Source: Anaeramoeba flamelloides
Taxonomy: Eukaryota; Metamonada; Anaeramoebidae
Direction: 5' to 3'
DNA: 64,000 bases
NCBI GenBank assembly: GCA_027625915.1
Contig: JANTQA010000033.1
Coordinates: 4,092,001 to 4,156,000, forward strand
A model generated the notes under the pieces. The model was not told the DNA's origin. It saw only the letters and a list, made by a program, of their open reading frames with translations, and did no database searches. Shown piece after piece: positions 45,101 to 56,303 of this stretch. A program made the translations under genes and the position numbers. Position 1 is the first letter of the stretch; each line of letters begins with the position of its first letter.

Positions 45101-47503
45101 TAAAACATATTTTTTTTTCATCTTGTAAATTTCATTAGTGATTCTCTGAAAAATAATCAATCTATAGAGTGTGTTATTCAGACACTTTTGGGTTATGTTC
45201 TTTATCTCTTGATATCCAGAAGAACTGTAAAATTTCAAAATTTTAGCAATTGAAAATTTGTCCCATTGAATTCATGATTGTATGTTCCTACTTAAAATCA
45301 CAACATATCCATTTTTGACAAGACTTGATTTTTTCAAAGGCCTTTATTATAAACTAGATTATATTTTAGTGAGAATAAAAGTGGTTAAGTTGTTGTTTTT
45401 ATTACTAACATAAAATTATTAATTTGATCTTGAAACATATCAAAATACTAAAATTAATGAGTTCTTCTGAACTTGAAGAAATACCGAGAAAAATCTAGAA
45501 ATGTTTTGTGTTTGTGTTCTATGGAATAAGAGTTTTAGTTAGATGGTGCTTAATTAATTTATAAAAAAAATTCAAATAATTTTTTGGTCATGTATACTTT
45601 TTAATTCACGTTTTTTATCATTCAGTAAACTTATCCCATTGGATCAAAATGTATATGAAATGAGTGTCTGGCAAGTTATTCCAAGAAAATATTGTTGTTT
45701 TAGGATATTTTAAATTTCGCAAAACAGTTTTTCCTTTTTTCTGCAACTAAAAGTGAAATTTTGTTCGCTGTCGAAAAACTTTGTGAACTAAATGCAAGCC
45801 AGTAAAATTTGGAAACTTTTTATTTGTTACAAAAATAAGGAAAAAAATTTAATTTAAAACTTTTGTAATCTCACAAATCGAACCAATTAGTTCCATTACA
45901 CCTATTTTATCCGATTTGGGAGGATCAAAAAAACTGTAATTGACACAAGAAATATTTGTAATCTGAATGATCTTCAAGTAAAAAAAAAAAAAAGCAAGCA
46001 CAACTTTACAAAATATACAACAATAGAAAGTTCTTAACCTCATTAGCAAAAGCCCAATTGAAAATTGTCATCTTATTTGGTCAGAGAATTCGCCAAAAAA
46101 GTATTATTCTTTATTAAATACAGTTCGTTGTTTAATCACCCTCTGTCAAAAAAACAACAAAAGGTTTTAAATTCAAAGTCACAACTTTTTGATTATTTGA
46201 AGACCTAAGATTTATTCCTTAAATCTATCAACTCTTGAGAATCCCAATCAAGCAAATTAAATAAAACCATGACTTTGCTTTTATCATTAATGCGGAATTT
46301 CAAATGAAAATTTGAGACTTTTAGTATTGAAGACTGTTAATTTAAATGTTAAAAAAGAAAAATAACACCCAAAAGTTTTTTCTCCAAAAAAATTTTTTTT
46401 TTCAAAATATCATCTTGGCCAAAATTTAACGTATTTTGTTTAAAATCATATTTGCTTCCTAAAGGAACTTTTAAAAATTAATTTTTTATCCAAAAAATTA
46501 TAAAATGTCACTTTTTGGTTTTTGGAAGCAAATCAAAAAAGTTGTAAAAAAGGGTTTTTTATATTTGACAAAGTAGACTTGAGTGGGTTTTTCCTCTTTT
46601 TTCTTTTTTGAACAAAGCCAACAATTTGGTGGATCAACTAGTTTTTCACAAATCTTTGATTTTTTGTTTGTGTTAACATAAAAATAGAATCCAAAAGATG
46701 ACAAAACAAACAAATGAATCATTTACCAGAACAAAAATCCATTAAAATACTACACTTTCACAAAATTTCAGAGAAGGTTTCCAGTCAAGGAAGATCTTGT
46801 CCTTCTTTTTCGGTTGTTTTCTGAAAACGCTCCAAAAAAAAAAATTACAGTCAAGACAACCAATAAAACTAACTTCACAATTTGACTGAACTCCCAAGAG
46901 TAGCAAAGTGTAAATTGTTTGTGTTGTTTCAAAATTCCAAAAGTGATTCTGGACTTTTACAAAAAAAACAAACAAAACGGAAAAAAGATCAAGAGAAAAA
47001 TTCCCAAAATTTTTGAGTGACAAATCATTTAAAAAAAATATACGATTCAAAATAGAGATTCAAAATTTCATATTTTTTGAAGAGGATGTTATTTCATTTA
47101 TTGAATAAACAAATTTTTTAAGAAATATTTTATCTAGAGAATGTTCAAAACAAATGACAGGAAATGGAAATTTAGGAAACATAAATAACTGTATTACTCA
47201 AAATCTTGGGACTGTTTGTGTTTTGACAAGGATTTGATGAAAACCATTGCAAAACTTTGAAAGTTCCAAAAAATGGAAAAAAACATTAAGGATTTAGATT
47301 TGCAGTCTTTAGATTCAAATAAATGGTTTAATTATATGGAAAAATGTCTCTTTGTGAAAGGTTACTTTTGTACTAATAAATTTCTTTTTAATTTTCTCTG
47401 ATCATTTTTTTTTATTTTTTATTTCTAATTGTGTGATTTTTCAACACTTTTTAATTTTTTTTTTTATTTCATCAAATAAGAAAAATTTTTTATATATTTT
47501 AAT

Positions 47504-50500
47504 ATGTCCTCATCAAACAGTTCATCATCAAGTTCGTCAGATAAAGACAAGAAAAAATCTAGTTCTTCAGATTCTGATAAGAAAAAAAAAGGTAATTACT
47601 TGAGATAATTTTTTCCTTTTTTTTTTTTTGTTTTTTTTTTTAAAAGATAAACTTTTTCTTTTTACTTTTTTAAAAAATAAATTTTTTTTGTTTGTTTTTC
47701 AAACTTTAAAAGGCTTTTTATTTCTTTTTTTTTATTCATTAAATTTTTTTTCTCCATTTTTGCAATTTTTTTTATAAATTATTTTTTTTTTTGTGTTTTT
47801 TTCTTTTCATTTAATTTTAAAATTTTTTTATTTTTTTTTTTTTTTTTTTATTAAAAATTAAATTTTTTTTCTTATTTTTTGTTTTTTGAATTTTCTTTGG
47901 CTTTTTATTTCTTTGATTTTTATTGTTATGAAAATTATTTTTGTTTTGGATTATTTTTTTAATTTTTTTTTTTTTTTTTTTTTTTTTGTAATTTTATTTT
48001 TTCAAAATATTGTTTATTGAAAAAAAGGAACTAAAATTTTAAACGTTGTTTTATTTTTTGTTTTTGTTCTCTATTAATTCTGCCCATCAAAAGAAAAGCA
48101 TTCATCAGAAGAAGAAAATGTAGAGAAAAAAGAAAAGAAAGAAAAGAAGGAAAAGAAGGAAAAGAAAGAAAAGAAGGACAAAAAAGGAAAGAAAGAAGAG
48201 AAGGAAAAAGAAGGTTCGGGAGAAGAGAAGAAAAAAAAGAAAGAGAAGAAAGAAAAGAAGAAAGAGAAACAAGGATCTGGAGAAGAAAAAAAAGAAAAAA
48301 AAGGAAAGAAGGATAAGAAGAAAAAAAAGGACAAAGATGAAAAAGAAGGATCTGATAGTGAAAAGAAAGATAAAAAGAAAAAAAAAGACAAGAAAGAAAA
48401 GAAGAAAGAGAAACAAGGATCAGAAGGAGACAAAGAAGGTAAAAAAGAAAAAAAGGATAAAAAGAAAAAGGGAAAAGAGAATAAAAAAGGAAAGAATGGA
48501 AAGAAAGACAAAAAGAAAGACAAGAAGGAAAAAGAAGGTAAAGAAGGATCTGATGGTGAAAAGAAAGATAAAAAAAAAAACAAAGGCAAAGAAGAAAAGA
48601 ACGACAAAAAAAAAAACAAAGACAAAAAAAAAAACAAAGACAAAAAAAAAAAAAAACAACGAAAAAAAAAAACAAAGATAAAAACGAAAAAAAAGACAAA
48701 GTAGAAGGCAATGAAAAAGAAGGATCTGATAAAGAAAAGAAGAAAAAAAAAGACAAAAAAGACAAAGGTGAAAAAAAGAAAGGTAAGAAGGAAAAAGAAG
48801 GATCTGATGATGAAAAGAAAGATAAAAATAAAAAAAACAAAGACAAAGAAGAAAAAAAGAAAGACAAAGAAAAAAAGAAAGATAAAAAGAAAGAAAAAAA
48901 AGAAAAAAGTGAAAAAAAAGACAAAGGAGAAAAAGGAGAAAAAGGAGAAAAAGGAGAAAAAGGAGAAAAAGAAGACAAGAAAGATAAAAAAAACAAAGAT
49001 AAAGAAGGATCTGATAGTGAAAAGAAAGACAAAGACGAAAAAAAGAAAGATAAAGACAAAAAAAAAGATAAAGACAAAAAGAAAGACAAAGACAAAAAGA
49101 AAGACAAAGACAAAAAGAAAGACAAAGACAAAAAGAAAGACAAAAAGGACACGAAAAATAAAAAAAAACCAGAAAAGAAAAAGCCACTCACCAAAGAAGA
49201 AAAAAATCAAATAAAATTTAACAAAAACTGGGATAAAATCTTGGGACAAATCGACTTACAATTAACCAAGAAACGAAAAAATTTACGAAAACAATTAGCT
49301 AAAGGCACTGGAGAAAAGCGAAGTGTGATTTGGAACAAAATATTAAAAACAGGTAAACTCAAAGGAGGAGACAATCTTGGCAAATATCAAGAATTACTCG
49401 ATAAAAGCAACGAAAAATTTGACACTATAATTGGAAAAGATATTGAAAACACATTCCCAGAACATGAATTATCAAAGGAAAATAAACTTCAACCAAAAGT
49501 AAGAAATGTCCTTAAGGTCTGGATCAATAAAAAACCTGAACAAGAGGGGAGATATAAAACTGGAATGAATTTGATTGCTGGTTTCTTATGTATTCACCTT
49601 GAATCAGAGGATGCTTATTACGTATTTGAACACATAATGGAAGTGTTTGCACTTAAACACTTTTATGAATTTGGAATGGAAGTTCCAGCACCCAAAGAAA
49701 AAAAATCCGAAAAAAAGGTTGATGAAAAAAAGAAAGATGAAAAAAAAAAAGATGAAAAAAAGAAAGATGAAAAAAAGAAAGACGATAAAAAGAAAGATAA
49801 ATCTGGATCCTCGAGTTCTGATAAAGAAAAAAAAAGTAGCTCTTCTTCTTCTTCATCTTCTGATGATGACAAAGAAGATAAGATAGAAAAAAAAAAAGAA
49901 GAAAATAAAGAAGAAAAAGAACAAAAAGAAGAAAAATCCGAAGAATTACCAGAAAATGAAACAACAAAATTGATTACCTATCAATTAAAAAAACTGCTTG
50001 AAACAAAATGTAAAAAAGTTAATCTACATTACAAAAACGTTGATCTTAAACCATATTTCTTTAATTGGATCAAAAATGCCTTCATTTTAACATTCCCAAT
50101 CCATATTGTTGAAAGAATTTGGGATTTGTTTCTACTTGACGGAATGACAACACTTCTTCAATTTGCCTTTGGTACATTTAACTTTTTCGCTTCTCAAATT
50201 ACAAAATCAACATGGAAAGATCTCGATGGATTCCTTGCATATCTTAAGAAAGGTGAATTACCTTTAGATAAATATATCAATAAATGCTCTGGAATTACAT
50301 TCAAAGAAAAACAAATGAACATTTGGAAAGATGAAATTATTAAGCCTTCAAAAGAAGCAAAACCAGAAAAAGATCCAAAGAAAGATAAAAAAAACAAAGA
50401 CAAAGACAAAAAAAATAAAGACAAGGACAAAAAGGAAGAAAAAAAAGATAAGAAGGATAAGAAGAAAAAAAAAGACAAAGATGAAAAAGAAGGATCCGAT

Positions 50501-51706
50501 AGTGAAAAGAAGGACAAAAATGAAAAAAAAAAAGATAAAGACAAAAAAAAAGATAAAAACAAAAAAAAAGATAAAGACAAAAAAAAAGATAAAGAAGAAA
50601 AGAAAGATAAAGATAAAAAAAAAGATAAAGACAAAAAAAAAGATAAAGACAAAAAAAAAGATAAAGAAGAAAAGAAAGAAAAAGAAGAAAAGAAAGAAAA
50701 AGAAGAAAAGAAAGAAAAAGAAGAAAAGAAAGAAAAAGAAGAAAAGAAAGAAAAAGAAGAAAAGAAAGAAAAAGTAAAAGAAGAAAAGACAGAAAAAGTT
50801 GAAAAGAAAGAAAAAGTTGAAAAAGAAGAAAAAAAAGAAAAGAAAGAAAAAAAGAAAGATAAAACTGGATCCTCGAGTTCTGATAAAGAAAAAAAAAGTA
50901 GCACTTCTTCTTCTGATTCTGAGGATGAAAAAGAAGGAAAAAAAAAAAAAGAAAAGAAAGGAAAAGAAAAGAAAGGAAAAGAAGGAAAAAAACAAAATGA
51001 TAAGAAAGAAAAAGAAAATAAAAAAAAACTTGAAAAAGAAAAAAAAGAAAAAGAAAAGAAAGAAAAAGCTGAGAAAGCAAAACAGGAAAAAGAAAGAAAA
51101 AAGAAAGAGAAAGAAGAAAAAGAAAAAAAAGCGAAAGAGGAAAAAGAAAGGAAAAAAAAAGAGAAAGAAGAAAAAGAAAGAAAAGAAAAGGAGGAAAAAG
51201 AAAGAAAAGAAAAAGAAGAAAAAGAAAGAAAACAAAAAGAGAAAGAGGAAAAAGAAAGAAAAGAAAAAGAAGAAAAAGAAAGAAAACAAAAAGAGAAAGA
51301 GGAAAAAGAAAGAAAAGAAAAAGAAGAAAAAGAAAGAAAACAGAAAGAAAAAAAAGAAAAAGAAAGAAAAGAAAAAGAGGAAAAAGAAAGAAAAGAAAAA
51401 GAAGAAAAAGAAAGAAAACAGAAAGAAAAAGAGGAAAAAGAAAGAAAAGAAAAAGAAGAAAAAGAAAGAAAAGAAAAAGAACAAAAAGAAAAGAAGGAAA
51501 AAGAAGAAAAAGAAAAAAAAGAAAAGAAGGAAAAAGAAGAAAAAGAAAAAAAAGAAAAAGAAGAAAAAGAAAGAAAACAAAAAGAAGAAAAAGAAAAGAA
51601 AAAGAAAGAAAAGAAAGATAAATCTGGATCCTCATCTGATTCTTCAAATTCATCTAGCTCATCTTCTTCAAGCTCATCAAGTTCATCTGATAGTGAATCA
51701 CACTAA
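47504..51706 (+). CDS. TBC-domain protein with giant Lys/Glu/Asp tracts
   Basis: Two exons, 47504-47591 and 48094-51706, join in phase (intron 502 bp, GTAATT...CAAAAG) and encode about 1,230 residues. The N-terminus is Ser-rich (MSSSNSSSSSSSDKDKKK), followed by ~370 residues of KKDKKKE-type repeats. A globular part at about 49,190-50,340 is a TBC (Rab-GAP) domain: RSVIWNKILKTGK, DIENTFPEHE, VRNVLKVWINKK, GRYKTGMNLIAGFLCIHLES, FFNWIKNAFILTFPIHIVER, IWDLFLLDGMTTLLQFAF. It is split by an ~85-residue K/D/S-rich insert (49,690-49,945). The Arg finger (normally DxxR) is Asn and the Gln finger (normally YxQGMN) is Thr, so GAP catalysis is unlikely. Another ~440 residues of KEEKKE/DKDKKK repeats and a Ser-rich tail follow. 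One -1 frame change is needed between about 48,570 and 48,701. Confidence 0.82.
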
Positions 51707-54651
51707 ATAATTAGATTTTACAAACATTATATACTACATCTATTACCTAATTTACATCAATTCAATTATTTTAATTTTTATTAATTGAAATATATTATAT
51801 TTTTTTAACTATTATTAAAATAATTTTTTTTTACCAAATTTAAAATAGCATCCTTTTTATTTTTTATGGTTTTTAATATTTTTTATTGTTAACTATTACT
51901 TTTCATACAAACAATTAAATAAATAAAATTCCAAATATTTCATTTTTATTGATTCTTTGTTTTTTTAAATTTTTTTATTGTTTTTTTTGATCCTGGTCTT
52001 ATATATTAAGGGGGTTGGTTAGTAATTACAAGACATGAAAAAGATCTTTTTTCTCAATTTTGGGAATGTAATCCTGAAGGGATTAGCGTCTACCAAGGAG
52101 AAGCCTAGGATCAAAGTATGTTGTTATTGGGTTTAACAACATTAGTTCTACATGGTTCAAATGTCTCTAAAAAATCGATTAGTCAAGTAGTAATATTTGT
52201 TGATCTCATCAATTAAAAATGATCAATGTTTTAGTAAAAAACTCAACAATTTCAGAATAAAATTTGCATTTCGCCATAAATTTAAAGGTTGAATTATCAA
52301 TATTCAGACTACAAAGTCACAAAATATTCATCTTAAATTTGTGGCGAAAATGTAGATTAGTTACTAAAAAATTCATGTTTTTTTTTAAAAATTAAATAAT
52401 TAACCAACAAATTTTTTTGACAAATTATTTCTCAAATCATGCAAATATATTGATTCTACAAGTACCTTTATCAAAAGCAAACAAAACTAATCTATCTTTG
52501 TACTTTGATGTTGATGATTATTGGGTTAATCTTTGAAATTCAAAAATTGAAAAAATAATAACTTTTTGAAGTTCTAAATCTAAATTATTAAATACGAGAA
52601 TACTATATTTTGGGTTTCTGTTTTTAGATTTGGAAAAGGAATTAAAAAAAATTTTTTTTCAAAATGAAACTTTTTTAATGATGATCATTAGTAAAAAATG
52701 TAATAATATATTGTGCAATAAGATTTATAATAGATTTTTTAGAACTATTTGAGCCATAGAGCACTAATATCATTAACACCTAATTAAAACATACTTTAAT
52801 GTTTGGTAAATCTATGGTGACGCTAATCCCTTAAGAATGAGAATAATACACCAATAAAATGTTTATGATATACCTGTGTAAAAATAATTTCTGAATTTTT
52901 CATATTTTTTTGTTGAAATTTGTGAATTTTTCATTTAACTGAGATACTTTTATGATACGCACACAAGGGACAGGTTACTTGATGGTAATTTAATGTTTTA
53001 AATGACAACAAATTCCATTTAATAAACTATTGAAGATCTTGGGTTTAGTTTGAATTTGATAAAGTATTTTCCATTTTCAAATAAAACTTCTACCCCACAA
53101 AACACTTCCTTTCTTAATTAAATACTATAGAATGCTGCTAAATATACAAAATATATTGTCAAGTTTCGTGAACCTCAAGGCATCCCAGAAAAGCACCACG
53201 GTTAAATGAAAAATACACAATTTTCAACAAAATAATATCAAAAATCCAGAAATTATTTTTTACACAGGTGTATAATATACATTCCAATGTTGTATTATTC
53301 TCATTCTTATGGGATTACATTCCCAAAATTGAGAAAAAAGTTCCTTTTCATGCCTTGTAATTACTAACCAACACCCTTAATATATAAGACCAGGATATAC
53401 CAAAAGCCAAAAAAATATTTTAATAAAAAATAAGTAAGAAATCACTCAAAATTATCGAAAATTGGATTTGAGATCAGAAATTTTTAATTTTTTTTTCCTT
53501 CTCTTCCCAGTCAAAATGGTAAAACAACTTTTATTTTTGTTTTTATTAAAATTTTGAAGAAAAAAGAAATTTAAAAAGAACCAAGGAGACATTTTAATAG
53601 TAGCAACATGGCCATGTCTTAATATTTTTGTTAAAAATTCAAAGTAGAAAAATAAATATCAGATTAAAAAAAGATTTTTTTTTAATATTTATTTTTTCAT
53701 ATTAAAAAAATGATTATAGATTATCTAAATCATGTTTACGCCAATAAAAATATCAGATGAATCATTGAAAAGAACCTATTGATTCAATTTCAAAAAAATA
53801 GTAAAAAACCCTTGAAAACCCCCCCCTACCCAGGTGTCTAATGTGTTGGTGACTATTTCCATTATTTCTATAAAATATCAGGATTGCTACAATAATTTAT
53901 TTGAATAAAGAAATCATCATATGTGACCAACTACAGATCAAACGAAAAAGGCCACTTTATTACGTTTAAATTAGAACTTTCTAGATAGAGTTCCTATAAA
54001 ACACTGATTTTAAGAATAAGAATTTGTATTCCAAAATTTTCTATTGAGTTGTTTTGATTTCTTTTTATTTTTTTTTTTTGTGTTTTATTTATTTTTTTTA
54101 TTTTTATTTATTTTATTGTATGTTTCCCAAATCCCGTTTTCACATAATCCAGTACCTAAGTACCAACTTGAACAGATTTTACGGAAAGTTGGATTCGTTT
54201 TGCTTCAGTTGGTTTCGAATTACTACACTTGGCTGTGTTCGCTTCAGTTGCCTCAGTCCAGTTCAACTCGTATGATCTAATCAGAATAGTTTAAGATCGA
54301 ATTGGGAACAAGTTTACCAATTTTTATACTGATTTTTTCTCTCTTTTACCACGCCCAAAAACTTTATCATGAAGAAGAGAAACCAAACAAATTAAAAAAA
54401 AAATAGGAAAAAATAAAAAGTCTAGAAAATAAAAAATCATTAATTTTACATAAAATTTTATAGATATAAATATTTTCAATATAAATAAAATCCGTATAAT
54501 AATAATAAAAAAAAAAAAAATAAGAATTAAAACAAAAATTCAATAGACTTAATGTTTAAAAACCTCACCCTTATTTTAGTTCTGTATATATATTTTTTGC
54601 AATTTTTTCAGTTATTAAATCATAATATTTTGTATATAATCTCATTGAGGA
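51707..54651. other. intergenic, mostly one 1.4-kb foldback element
   Basis: This stretch contains the element at 51,990-53,396. The remaining sequence (53,400-54,650) includes a patch of higher complexity near 54,120-54,300, which gives short ORFs in two frames but no recognisable protein. Confidence 0.55.
51990..53396. mobile_element. 1.4-kb foldback element with ~100-bp inverted ends
   Basis: The left end ATCCTGGTCTTATATATTAA, then GTTGGTTAGTAATTACAAG and CTCAATTTTGGGAATGTAAT, is matched inverted at the right end (ATTACATTCCCAAAATTGAG, CTTGTAATTACTAACC, TTAATATATAAGACCAGGAT). Inner inverted pairs also occur: AAGGGATTAGCGTC (about 52,077) faces GACGCTAATCCCTT (about 52,820), TTTCGCCATAAATTTA faces TAAATTTGTGGCGAAA, and AAGAATGAGAATAATACA faces the block near 53,290. 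No coding sequence. A fragment related to its interior lies near 18,840. Confidence 0.82.
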
Positions 54652-55092
54652 TTAAACTCTTTGAAATCTAACTGTTTTTACATTTTTAAGGTTTGGTGTT
54701 TTAATAATTTCTATTAAAAAATCTATTTCGTGTTCTTGACACTTTACACTTATGAAACTGTTTTCAAAAAGAATGGTTTTTTTTTTTTTTTTTGAAAACT
54801 CTTCTTTATTTTCAATTGAACACTCTAACAGATATTTTGAACGAAAATTCCATTTAATTTGAAAATCTTTGAAAACACCCAGGCAAACTTTTAATAAATA
54901 TTTTGGTGATTTGATTGTTATTATTACAGGTTCGATGGAGCCTTTAAATTGATTTATTTCTTCCTCACCTTCATCACCTTCCTCATATAATGACAAAATT
55001 GATTTAAAATCTAAATTATAAATCTGGTTTAGCATTAGTTTTTTTACTAAAATTTTAAAGGACGGAGCAAAATCTTTGATTCTAATTAACAC
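54652..55092 (-). CDS. unrecognised ORF, probable 3' exon
   Basis: This minus-strand frame of about 146 codons has varied, protein-like composition (IKDFAPSFKILVKKLMLNQI, VIITIKSPKYLLKVCLGVFK, KWNFRSKYLLECSIENKE, VKCQEHEIDFLIEIIKTPN) rather than homopolymer translation. The first triplet is GTG, not ATG. The first ATG is at residue 20, and possible acceptors (TTAATTAG, AATCAAAG) occur just before IKDF or DF, so an upstream exon is likely. One candidate exon ends at 55,719 (reading LNREEDVS before GGTAATT) and its phase fits the AAAG acceptor, but this is tentative. I recognise no family. It could also be a decayed gene. Confidence 0.4.
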   Translation of the reverse strand: MLIRIKDFAPSFKILVKKLMLNQIYNLDFKSILSLYEEGDEGEEEINQFKGSIEPVIITIKSPKYLLKVCLGVFKDFQIKWNFRSKYLLECSIENKEEFSKKKKKTILFENSFISVKCQEHEIDFLIEIIKTPNLKNVKTVRFQRV

Positions 55093-56303
55093 TTTTAAAT
55101 TAAAAAAAATCTAGACAAAATCTCTAATAGTGGTCACTAGGTTTCTGAATTTATATATATATATATATATATATTACTATTTAAAGTATTTTGGATTTTC
55201 AATTTATTATTATTATTTTTTCTTTATCATATTAAGTTATCGAAACATTAGAGCATTGATGAAAAATTCCTGACAAGAACAATACATTTCTTAATTTTAA
55301 TTACTCATATTAAAGAGTTTCTATGAATTAAATTTTCATAAAGATATTTTTCTGAAAAAGTAATACATGTAGAAAAAAACAATTAACCACTTCAATTAGA
55401 ATTTTAGAAAGCCAATATAACACATTCAATACCAACAATTTAAAATTTCTATAGAATGTAAAAATGAAACTAAATTTCTTTTCAACTGATTTTTTTTTAA
55501 TTGATAGATTTTATTTCCAAATGGTTGTGTTAAAGATCAATAAAATAACTTTATTTTTTAAAAATTTTCAATCATATTATTTTCTTCTTTATTTGTTAAC
55601 AAATCACTTTATCCTCAATTTTACTATATTTTGAACTCATTCTAAAACTTTTAACAAACAAATTTAGATAAAAAATAAACAAAAAAGAGTTTTTACACAG
55701 ACTTGAACAAATAATTACCAGAGACATCCTCTTCTCGATTTAAAATTTTGTATTTGAAAAAATTGAATGTTAATAAGAATTTGATTAAACCCCCACTGAA
55801 TTTTTTGAGTTGATAATGTTTTTTCCATAAATATTTACATTGCATTTGAAATATCAGTACTTCTGATTGAAACTAGTTATTCAGGAACGCATAGATAATT
55901 TAGTATGGCAATTTTTAAATAGAAATTGTAAAAAAAAAAGTAGTAAAAAATAAAATAAATGAAATTTTATTTTTATTCTTCAAAATAATTCATTTTTTAT
56001 CTTCTTCTTTATCCTTTTTACAATAAAGTAAAATTTCGTTTATTTGTTTCTTTATGGGCTTCTCAACTTTTTGGTTTTTTTGATTATTTATTTTACTGGA
56101 AATATTTACCTTTCATTTTCGTTATTTATTTATTTTTATTGTTATACAGGCTCTCTAATTTATTATTTTCAATTAACTTTACTCCTTTTATACACCCCAT
56201 TGCGAGATGAACTGCATTTTTCTCTTTCTTTTTCTTCTTCCGGCTTGATAACCTTTTTTTTAACCACCATTTCATTGTTTTTTTTTTATACTTTCATTTT
56301 TTT
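55093..56303. other. intergenic or intronic, A+T-rich
   Basis: Apart from a (TA)n run at 55,153-55,175 and the tentative exon near 55,719-55,795 described with the neighbouring ORF, I see no feature here. Confidence 0.4.

Larger units (their letters stand above)
37668..47503. other. 9.8-kb gene-poor block
   Basis: No gene was recognised. The stretch holds a 430 bp foldback (38,124-38,554), MITE-2 (40,697-40,872), a ~820 bp element with long inverted ends (41,290-42,115) and many A or T homopolymers (43,460-44,340). Two short patches of higher complexity, at about 39,870-39,990 and 44,815-45,240, did not resolve into known genes. The second resembles about 53,085-53,200. Confidence 0.5.

Noticed and set aside
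48031-51653. Long antisense open frames of 250-440 codons opposite the TBC gene
   Set aside because: They translate to Phe/Leu/Ser homopolymer-like strings and exist only because the sense strand is almost pure purine and so lacks stop triplets on the complement.
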